NCBI GenBank assembly: GCA_930633525.1
Contig: CAKNFP010000001.1
Location: forward strand, 3,533,501 to 3,597,500
DNA from: Hyphomicrobiales bacterium
GTDB lineage: Bacteria; Pseudomonadota; Alphaproteobacteria; Rhizobiales; Beijerinckiaceae
DNA length: 64,000 nucleotides
Reading direction: 5' to 3'
Under the pieces are notes generated by a model. That model made no database searches. It saw nothing but the letters and a program-made list of their open reading frames with translations, and was not told where the DNA came from. This document shows, piece after piece, positions 50,593 through 57,421 of this stretch (position 1 is its first letter; each line of letters starts with the position of its first letter). A program made the translations under genes and the position numbers.

Positions 50593-50686
50593 GAACTTGT
50601 GGGGAAATGGGGCGGCCCTCGAGAGGTGCCGGCCCAGGTTTGCGCCTATCCCTAATAATAAAGGGAGCAACTCGACGGTTCAGGTA

Positions 50687-51988
50687 CTATGCCGCTGCAC
50701 GTAGGCACCCGCTCGACTGTTCGTTATCGTTCGCAGCGGCGTGCTTGTTGTTGAGATTAGAGAATGCCCATTGCAGCAGTTCCAGTGCAATGCGCAACTT
50801 GGCTAAGCCTTCGGCCTCCGCGCGCTTGTAAGTTTTGCCAAACGCCTCGCCGATTTCCCGCATCGTCGCGCACTCACAGGCCGCCATTCGCATCACGTCG
50901 AGCATATCTCGCCCCATAAGATGCCTGAGAAGGCGAAAGTCGTGCTTGGCCGCAAGCCTGTCGAATGGTTCCATGGCAAACTGTCTGGCGCCATCTTTGC
51001 GTGACGGGTGACACATGCGCGTCCAGCCCATAACGGCGGCGTCTCGCTGTTTTGCAGTTCGGCCATCCTTTGGCTTGCTATCCCGGAGGCGCCCATCCGT
51101 GGTTGGGCGCCAGCGCCCGTCACCACAGCGGATCTCAAGTCGTGCGATAGTGCGCCGCTGTGATGATCTTCCGGCTACCTTTTGACGAAGCGTGGTGCAG
51201 TGATTGATGCGCACGCGCCCTTCCCGCGCCATCGCAACCAAGGCTTCTGGCGCCGGGCCTAGATCCAGGTAGCGGTCGAAGCCAAAACCCGAAGGAAGGG
51301 TTTTCCTGGTCGGCTGCTTTGGATCGTCATCCCATTCTATTTCGCCGCAGAGGTCGATAGCGGTCGGGTCAATACCAGTGATCTCGCCATCCTCGCCGCC
51401 ATCTGGCGCCTCATCTTTACAATCTTCGGGCTCGATACTGGCGCAAGGTGAGTGGAGCGCCAGCGGATGGAGGGTGGCGGCGTCATACAGAAGAACGAAG
51501 CGCTCCAGCGCTTGGCGGGCCATTCGATTCTTATGCGGAGTATCGAACAACTCGTTATTGTTCGCGCGCTCCATCGCCGGCCACGAGCGAGCCTTGCGGC
51601 CGGAAAGCCCTGCTGGCGCGGCCACCTCTCTTGGCACATCAATGCTGACGGGCCGGCCATTTGCTCCACGCTGTCGCGACAGGATGAAGTCAATACCGGG
51701 CTCATCGCGGAGAGGTATTTCGATCTCTTTGCCACGGCCGTCGCGAACGAGACGAGCGGGCTCGTCCGGTGCAGGCCCCCGATCGGACTTTTCTGTCCAC
51801 AGAGCGGCGATGCGAGGATTGGTGAAAATAGTGCGTGTGGATTTTGGAATAGCGAGCGACCGCGGAGAAGCGGCGTTAGATGTCAGGGAAATGTGCACTT
51901 GATGCTCCGGGTGGAGCTTCGGGAAGGGCTTGCTTTCAATTGCTTTTAGTTTTGGGCGAGCGTCACAGAGGACGGTAGCCTGCCGCAA
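50687..51988 (-). CDS. Large element protein, unknown
   Basis: Up to 433 residues; the exact start is uncertain. The central region is acidic (CKDEAPDGGEDGEITGIDPTAIDLCGEIEWDDDPKQP). The C-terminal part has a possible HTH (CATMREIGEAFGKTYKRAEAEGLAKLRIALELLQWAF) resembling the end of small terminase-like or regulatory proteins, but I cannot assign it. It is followed by a good terminator. Confidence 0.6.
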   Translation of the reverse strand: MRQATVLCDARPKLKAIESKPFPKLHPEHQVHISLTSNAASPRSLAIPKSTRTIFTNPRIAALWTEKSDRGPAPDEPARLVRDGRGKEIEIPLRDEPGIDFILSRQRGANGRPVSIDVPREVAAPAGLSGRKARSWPAMERANNNELFDTPHKNRMARQALERFVLLYDAATLHPLALHSPCASIEPEDCKDEAPDGGEDGEITGIDPTAIDLCGEIEWDDDPKQPTRKTLPSGFGFDRYLDLGPAPEALVAMAREGRVRINHCTTLRQKVAGRSSQRRTIARLEIRCGDGRWRPTTDGRLRDSKPKDGRTAKQRDAAVMGWTRMCHPSRKDGARQFAMEPFDRLAAKHDFRLLRHLMGRDMLDVMRMAACECATMREIGEAFGKTYKRAEAEGLAKLRIALELLQWAFSNLNNKHAAANDNEQSSGCLRAAA

Positions 51989-52144
51989 CTATAAGCATGG
52001 AGGTCGACCGTATCAACTGAAATCGAGATATAGTGGCACGATCGCTGTAGGAGCATCTATATATGGTGTCCGCGCCACTAGACCCGATAGGCGCTACGTA
52101 GTGCCCGGCCATGCTATGCAACGATGGCACTCAGGGCGACGCAG

Positions 52145-52312
52145 TCACATTCCGTAATCCGAGATGTCGATATAGCCGGCCTCGGCCAGCGTCTCCCGCA
52201 TCACCCATGTCCAAATGAACTCTCCGGCTTCGCGATCGAAGACGAGCAGGTGAACGGAATCATCGTCCGCATCATCGACGTCGTCGATGGTGTCGAAATC
52301 ATAGTCGGCCAT
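52145..52312 (-). CDS. Small acidic protein, 55 residues
   Basis: MADYDFDTIDDVDDADDDSV continues HLLVFDREAGEFIWTWVMRETLAEAGYIDISDYGM and ends TGA. About a third of residues are acidic, clustered in the N-terminal 20. Acidic small proteins of mobile elements often mimic DNA or bind basic host proteins, but that is speculation here. It lies next to the iteron region. Confidence 0.6.
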   Translation of the reverse strand: MADYDFDTIDDVDDADDDSVHLLVFDREAGEFIWTWVMRETLAEAGYIDISDYGM

Positions 52313-52341
52313 TGTGTGCTCCAGCCGGCCCGTGATGGCGC

Positions 52342-52552
52342 CGTTTTCACGTTTTCACGTTTTCAACATGCTTTCAGACAGACCCTCATGGGGGCGAAAT
52401 CGTCCGGAATCGGTCCTCGAAAAGATGATTGAAAACGTGAAAACAGAAGAAAAAATGATATATATATTATTGATTTTATTTATTTTTTCCCGTTGTCATG
52501 GCTCGACAACGAGATGACAATGTGAAAACGAAATCGGCATTTCTCGTTTTCA
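52342..52552. repeat. CGTTTTCA iterons with AT-rich stretch (possible origin)
   Basis: Three head-to-tail CGTTTTCA copies at 52342-52365, two inverted copies (TGAAAACG, TGAAAACA) at 52430-52445, and one TGAAAACG (52523-52530) facing a CGTTTTCA (52545-52552). Between them 52446-52492 is almost only A and T. TTGTCAT...ATGACAA forms an extra inverted repeat at about 52494-52520. It lies directly beside the DUF3987 gene. This is the structure expected of an iteron-type origin. Confidence 0.68.
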
Positions 52553-52569
52553 CGTTGTCGGTTCCGTTT

Positions 52570-54093
52570 TTATTCGCGAAGGCGGAAACGCGATCCCTTC
52601 CCAGGCTCGCGATTGTCCGAGGCGTCGTCGATTTTCTGCGCATCCAGAAGCCAGCGGAGCGCGTCTTTGAGGAGACGATTATCGGCCTTCCGGATGCCCT
52701 GCCGCTGCAGAAGAAGCGAGTAGGCCAGCCCGTTGGGCTTGTCCCTCAGTGCCTCTTTCACCGCATTGCGGAGCGCCTCCGCTGGCGATGCCGCCATATG
52801 CCTTTTGATGCCGTCACTGATGATTCCGATGGATCGGTGCACGATGGCGAAGCCCCATTCGATGTCGTCGACCGACACCGCCGGGGCGGCCGGGTTTCGG
52901 CTGATGGCGCGAAGCGTGGCAAGCCTCAAGGTGTTCTCAGCGGCGCGGCCGTTGATATGACGCTCGGTCTCGTCCCATCGCAAATCGTGTTGCCAGGTGA
53001 AGACTTCGCCCCACCGGCGGTAAGCCTCTCCGCTTTCGCCTCCCTCAAACGGGATGACGAATTTGTTGAAAGCGCCAGCCAGGCCGTCCAGCCGCGGAAG
53101 GCTGTCGATCGCATCTTTGAGAAGATCGACGAGTGGTTGAGGCGGTCGCGCCCGCCTCCCCAACGACGGGGGCTTTACGATCGCCGGCGGGTTGGCACTG
53201 AAGAAAACGAACCTGTTGATGAACCCATCGGTTATCGAGGCTTCGGAAAGACCCTCATACAAGGTGCCTGGCGTCGTCATGCCCAAGACTGTCAGGGCGG
53301 GTCCTTCGATCGGCGAGTCATCGCCCTTCGTCTCAGCCGATGCATATTCACGTCCGTCAAATCGGCTATTCGCCTGATCGTAAATTGCCAGCAAAAACTT
53401 CCGGATCGATGCGGCCGGCGCCGAACGATGCCGGGCATTGATGTCCTGCAGGACAAGCCCGAATTCGTCCAGGACTATGACCGTCGAGGGCCTGCGGCGA
53501 AGGATCCTTTCAAGCGCGGCATACGACGTCGGGTCGCCATTCGACACAGCACCGAGCTTGCCGGTGGCGTCGCCGAGCTCACGAGCGGCGCGTGGGGGGT
53601 GCCCCTTGCCGCCTGCCGTGGCCAGGAGGGTGGTCATAAAGACGTTCACACCCGCCTCGGTCGGGGCCAGCACCTTGTCGCCGCACAGGCCCGCGAGCAG
53701 GGCCAGCGAGGCGGCCAAGGACAGCTCCGGCACCGGGATGATCGCGGTCGATGTTACCCACGTCGCGACCTCGCCGAGAAGCCCGCCGGCGGCCTCCGGT
53801 GTCCACGGCGCCGGGTGCATCCGCGGGAGCACGGGCAGGTCGCGAGGCGCGTCGGGGTCGTTGTCGTTCTCAGCGACGGGCAGTCCGAGAGCGATGAGGG
53901 TCGCCGTCCGGAGATCACCGGAATGGTATCGAGCAGCGCCCTCGGCGTATACATTCAGGTGACCTTGCGGCGACCAGCGCACGTTGACTCCCTGACCCAG
54001 CACTTGGGCGCCGATGACAAACGATCCGTGAACCTGGCCACCGATCCGGCCGGCGATTTCGTCGAGAGAAAGTGGAGGCGCGGTTTCCGTCAC
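52570..54093 (-). CDS. DUF3987 replication-associated protein
   Basis: About 507 residues from GTG 54093, which overlaps the previous stop (GTGA). The DUF3987 region includes WVTSTAIIPVPELSLAASLALLAGLCGDKV, TSYAALERILRRRPSTVIVLDEFGLVLQDINA and ALTVLGMTTPGTLYEGLSEASITDGFINRFVFFSA, with the usual DEFG Walker B-like motif. DUF3987 proteins are phage/island helicase-like factors acting in replication. Its 3' end lies beside the iterons. Confidence 0.83.
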   Translation of the reverse strand: MTETAPPLSLDEIAGRIGGQVHGSFVIGAQVLGQGVNVRWSPQGHLNVYAEGAARYHSGDLRTATLIALGLPVAENDNDPDAPRDLPVLPRMHPAPWTPEAAGGLLGEVATWVTSTAIIPVPELSLAASLALLAGLCGDKVLAPTEAGVNVFMTTLLATAGGKGHPPRAARELGDATGKLGAVSNGDPTSYAALERILRRRPSTVIVLDEFGLVLQDINARHRSAPAASIRKFLLAIYDQANSRFDGREYASAETKGDDSPIEGPALTVLGMTTPGTLYEGLSEASITDGFINRFVFFSANPPAIVKPPSLGRRARPPQPLVDLLKDAIDSLPRLDGLAGAFNKFVIPFEGGESGEAYRRWGEVFTWQHDLRWDETERHINGRAAENTLRLATLRAISRNPAAPAVSVDDIEWGFAIVHRSIGIISDGIKRHMAASPAEALRNAVKEALRDKPNGLAYSLLLQRQGIRKADNRLLKDALRWLLDAQKIDDASDNREPGKGSRFRLRE

Positions 54094-54356
54094 GCGGCCA
54101 CCCGCTGCGCACCCGTGATGTGCTCTTGAACCATGATCGCTATCTCGCGCCGCGTCTCCTGCGTGAATGTCGCGATCGGTTCCGGGTCGCGGTTGCGTCG
54201 CGCGGACCACACTAGCAATTCACCGTTTCCGGCCCGCGCGAGGGTCAGGTCGCGAAGGCGGATTCCATGGGCGTTGAGGGTGAAGCTCGCGAGCAGCTCA
54301 ATGCCGCCCTTCGTCAATCTGCTCGGCGTGAAGACCGCCAAATTTTCGATACGCAT
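54090..54356 (-). CDS. Small element protein, unknown
   Basis: An 88-residue protein MRIENLAVFTPSRLTKGGIELLASFTLNAHGIRLRDLTLARAGNGELLVWSARRNRDPEPIATFTQETRREIAIMV..., beta-rich in the first half. It resembles small phage proteins placed before DUF3987 genes. Its stop overlaps the DUF3987 start by 4 bp. It is the last gene before the right attachment site. Confidence 0.65.
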   Translation of the reverse strand: MRIENLAVFTPSRLTKGGIELLASFTLNAHGIRLRDLTLARAGNGELLVWSARRNRDPEPIATFTQETRREIAIMVQEHITGAQRVAA

Positions 54357-54492
54357 GTAGATCTCTTCCAAGAAATGGGAGATACTGCCTCAATCGAAGT
54401 CAAGGTCAGCGATGGCGCGGATCATTGCCTCGCGCCAATTTCCCAAGTGAATAATATCAACTACTTGCGTTCGTCTATTGAGGCCAGCACGG

Positions 54493-54505
54493 TCCTCCGC
54501 TACCA
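54493..54505 (+). repeat. Right attachment core (attR)
   Basis: TCCTCCGCTACCA, identical to the 3' end of tRNA-Met at 24129-24141 and in the same orientation. Bases outside the 13 differ. It lies about 135 bases beyond the last element gene and marks the right border. Confidence 0.75.
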
Positions 54506-54909
54506 AATTTCTCCAATATTCTCAGAATGATGCGCCCTTCGGTTGCGGATTCCGGGCGGCTGCAACCGGGCTCTAGACACTTTGTCTAGACACCTCTGTG
54601 CTCAGGTTGTTCTCATAGCCGCACACAACCTTGGCCGGCATTTCTGGACCCGCGTTCCCGCTCCGCTCAGGGCGTGACTGTCCGCACCGACCGTCTGCTC
54701 CTCCAGACCTCAGCCGAAGAGACAGCCCCCTCTTCCAGCAACCGGGGTGCTCGCGTCGCCAATCTGGAAGTCTTGCCGCGACGATAAGGGAGGGCGGCGG
54801 CACTCCCATAGTATTGCCGCCCGCACAACCGCTCACACTCCAGGAAGAGGCGCGTTCTTTGCGCTGACCGCACGGGCAGCGCAAAGAACTGGAGGCTGAT
54901 GCCGTTGTC
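54506..54909. other. Chromosomal intergenic region with inverted repeats
   Basis: No convincing gene. TCTAGACA (54572-54579) and TGTCTAGA (54583-54590) form an inverted repeat that also reads as two direct TCTAGACAC copies. A perfect 13-bp inverted repeat GTTCTTTGCGCTG (54854-54866)/CAGCGCAAAGAAC (54877-54889) lies 20 bases after the stop of the L,D-transpeptidase gene and may protect or end its mRNA, although no T-run follows. Confidence 0.5.
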
Positions 54910-55641
54910 TTATGCCGGCAGGACGACCACCTTCGTCTTGACCGGCGTGCGGTTATACAAGTGTATCATGTCCTGGCTGAGGAGCCCGACACAGCCGCTC
55001 GTGATGCCCGAGCCAATCGATTCGGGATCGCTGCTGGCGTAGATCGTGTAAAGCGTGTAGGCGCCGTTTTGATAGAGATAAAGCGTGCGGGCGCCGAGCG
55101 GGTTGTCGAGGCCTCCCGGCATGCCGCCGGCGTATTTGGCCGCCTCGGGCTGGCGCTTGATCATCTCCTTGGGCGGTGTCCAGGTTGCCCATTCGCCCTT
55201 GCGCCCGACATAGGCATCACCGCTCCACCGGAACCCGTCGCGGCCGACATTGGCCCCATAGCGGGTGGCATTGCCGTCCTCTTCGATGCGGTAAACATGG
55301 TAGTTGCCAGGATCGACGATAATCGTACCCGGCGCTTCCTTGGTCTCGTAGCGGACGGTCCGGCGGAAATATTTCGGATCGACCTTGCTGACATCCGCGG
55401 CCGGGATCGGGAACTTCTCCTCAGGCACGGGCCCGTAGACCTTCTGCGCCTCCGCGAGGCTCATGCTGCCGTCGGATGTCACACAACCGCCCAGCCCCAG
55501 CGCGCCGAGACCAACGGCAGAGCCGAACAGAAACGACCGGCGGTTGAGAAACCCCGACCGAAGCCCAGGCAAGGCTGCTTCGTCGATCTCTCCAGCAGAG
55601 GGATACCCACCGTCTGTGATCATGATTCGCCTGATTCCCAT
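54910..55641 (-). CDS. L,D-transpeptidase (YkuD domain)
   Basis: About 243 residues. An N-terminal RRSFLFGSAVGLGALGLGGCV combines a twin-arginine-like export signal with a possible lipobox. The YkuD domain runs from TIIVDPGNYHVYRI to the C-terminus. Catalytic Cys is in GSGITSGCVGLLSQDMIHLY. It makes 3-3 peptidoglycan crosslinks or anchors proteins in the periplasm. ATG 55623 (MITDGGY) is an alternative start. Confidence 0.87.
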   Translation of the reverse strand: MGIRRIMITDGGYPSAGEIDEAALPGLRSGFLNRRSFLFGSAVGLGALGLGGCVTSDGSMSLAEAQKVYGPVPEEKFPIPAADVSKVDPKYFRRTVRYETKEAPGTIIVDPGNYHVYRIEEDGNATRYGANVGRDGFRWSGDAYVGRKGEWATWTPPKEMIKRQPEAAKYAGGMPGGLDNPLGARTLYLYQNGAYTLYTIYASSDPESIGSGITSGCVGLLSQDMIHLYNRTPVKTKVVVLPA

Positions 55642-55871
55642 ATTCTATTGCCCGACGAGACTATACTCCGGCAATATATCCGTTAAACATCTTGCGGCGC
55701 TGAGATTGCTCTCACACGGCTCGATTGGCAAGCCCGTGCCTTCGCCGCACGGGCCTTGCCACGCAGCAAAGCCGGCGACGTCCATGCAGGTTCGCAGTCT
55801 CACTTCACCGGGCGCGCTGCGTGGCCCGAACTGACAGTTGGCCTCGGCAGCGCGGCGATGGATACGGATGT

Positions 55872-56735
55872 TCAGCCGAACACGATCGTCTTGGTACCAT
55901 TGAGAATGACGCGATCATCGATATGGGCGCGCAGGGCGCTCGCCAGGACGCGCCTTTCGATATCGCGCCCCTTCCGAATCAGATCATCCGGCGTATCGCG
56001 ATGGCTGATGCGCTCGACATACTGGTCGATGATAGGACCTTCATCGAGCGCCGACGTGACATAATGCGCCGTGGCGCCGATCAATTTCACACCGCGAGCG
56101 TAAGCTTGGTGATAGGGCTTGGCGCCCTTGAAGCCGGGAAGGAAGGAGTGATGGATGTTGATGCATCGCCCGGCCAGCTTGGCGCACAACCCGTCCGAGA
56201 GCACCTGCATATAGCGCGCGAGCACCACGACCTCCGTGGAGGTGTCCTCAATGAGCCCCCAGAGGCGCATTTCCTGTTCGAGCTTGGTTTCGCGATTGAT
56301 CGGCAGGTGATGGAACGCCACATCCTCGAGGTCGGAGTGGCTGTACGTCTCGCGGGAGTGGTTGGAAACGATGCCTGTGATCTCGATCGGCAGCTCGCCA
56401 ATCCGCCAGCGATAGAGCAGGTCGACAAGGCAATGGTCGAACCGCGAGGCGAGAATCATGACCCGTCGCCGCTCCTCACGGCCGCGCAGCGTCCATCGCA
56501 TGCCGAACTCATCGCCGACGGGGCGAAATCCGGCGGACAGCCCATGCTGGGTATGACCGCTGCCGCCGTCGCTGAAGACGACGCGCATGAAGAAGCGATC
56601 CGTTTCGGTATCATCGAATTGCTGCGCATCGCGAATATCGCAGTGTGCCTCGAAGAGATATCGGGACACGGCGGCGACGATTCCGGGACGATTGGCGCAA
56701 GACAGGGTCAGCACGAATTGTGCGTCGGGTTTCAT
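55872..56735 (-). CDS. purU: Formyltetrahydrofolate deformylase
   Basis: A 287-residue PurU. The N-terminal ACT domain ([28 protein letters not shown]) precedes the formyltransferase domain with [45 protein letters not shown], containing the Asn/His/Asp catalytic set. It converts 10-formyl-THF to formate and THF. After the sox genes it recycles folate loaded by sarcosine oxidation, a common arrangement. Confidence 0.92.
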   Translation of the reverse strand: MKPDAQFVLTLSCANRPGIVAAVSRYLFEAHCDIRDAQQFDDTETDRFFMRVVFSDGGSGHTQHGLSAGFRPVGDEFGMRWTLRGREERRRVMILASRFDHCLVDLLYRWRIGELPIEITGIVSNHSRETYSHSDLEDVAFHHLPINRETKLEQEMRLWGLIEDTSTEVVVLARYMQVLSDGLCAKLAGRCINIHHSFLPGFKGAKPYHQAYARGVKLIGATAHYVTSALDEGPIIDQYVERISHRDTPDDLIRKGRDIERRVLASALRAHIDDRVILNGTKTIVFG

Positions 56736-56797
56736 GGCAAAATCTCTCGGACGTTGTCGTCGAAAGGGGGTGCGGAGCGGGGACTTGCCCCAGATCC

Positions 56798-57421
56798 TCA
56801 GTCGGAGACGACCATGCCCCCGGCGGCCGCGGCCCCGCTGAGCCAACGCCAGAAGCTCTCCGCGTAGGAACGGGGGATCGCGAGATGATAGGTCAGGGCG
56901 TCATCGACCTGCCAGATCAGCACACCGATATGCGCGATCGTGGACTGCGCGGCACATCCCGGCCGAAACGCCCGCGGATGCAGGTCAAGCGGCAGTCCCT
57001 TGGCCAACACGGTGCGTGCATTCGGCCCTGACAGACGCAGCACGCATTTCGCATCGCTCTGATCGACGAGAATGGCAGCACTGCCCAGTTGAAGCGAGAG
57101 CTCGGCCATGGCGTTATGGCCCGGTGGCTCTTCGATCGCAGCGAGCCATTGACCGGGCCCGATGCCGATGAAGGTCGTGCCGCCGGCCGCGGCACAAGCC
57201 GGGCCATCAGGCAGCGTCATGGGGAAGATGGCCTCGACCTGGGCGGCCAGTCGGCCGCCATCACTCAGACGGGCACTGATCCCGATGAGGGCGAGTCGGT
57301 TGCACTCGCTGACCGTCAGGCCGGCGTTCTGCCCGGCCCGCATATCCGTGGCTTGTCGGGTCAGATGTGCGAGCGGCGACCGCGCGGCAAGGCGGATGCT
57401 CCCTTTGCGATCGTCAAACAC
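56798..57421 (-). CDS. soxG: Sarcosine oxidase gamma subunit
   Basis: A 207-residue SoxG-like subunit of heterotetrameric sarcosine oxidase. Recognisable are [10 protein letters not shown], the [15 protein letters not shown] region and the C-terminal [18 protein letters not shown] 57421 overlaps the soxA stop; upstream residues of the open frame are not family-like. The gamma subunit is structural and supports complex assembly. Confidence 0.82.
   Translation of the reverse strand: MFDDRKGSIRLAARSPLAHLTRQATDMRAGQNAGLTVSECNRLALIGISARLSDGGRLAAQVEAIFPMTLPDGPACAAAGGTTFIGIGPGQWLAAIEEPPGHNAMAELSLQLGSAAILVDQSDAKCVLRLSGPNARTVLAKGLPLDLHPRAFRPGCAAQSTIAHIGVLIWQVDDALTYHLAIPRSYAESFWRWLSGAAAAGGMVVSD

Larger units (their letters stand above)
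24129..54505. mobile_element. Integrated element of about 30.4 kb (satellite, composite island or decayed prophage)
   Basis: Bounded by a 13-bp direct repeat of the tRNA-Met end and carrying a large serine recombinase at the left border. Contents include a repressor/Cro switch, a primase-helicase, an IS21 copy, a toxin-antitoxin pair, a tail-chaperone and tape-measure fragment, phage-type regulators and a DUF3987 replication-like protein. No terminase, portal, capsid, tail-tube or lysis genes are visible. Gene order changes strand several times and low-GC cargo islands occur, so it appears built from more than one element and partly decayed. Confidence 0.82.

Noticed and set aside
52498..54129. 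A 543-codon plus-strand frame opposite the DUF3987 gene
   Set aside because: Shadow frame; the minus-strand product has DUF3987 motifs and coupled starts.
54631..54867. A possible 78-residue plus-strand gene right of the element
   Set aside because: Pro/Arg/Ser-rich, no ribosome site, runs into the 13-bp hairpin; treated as intergenic.
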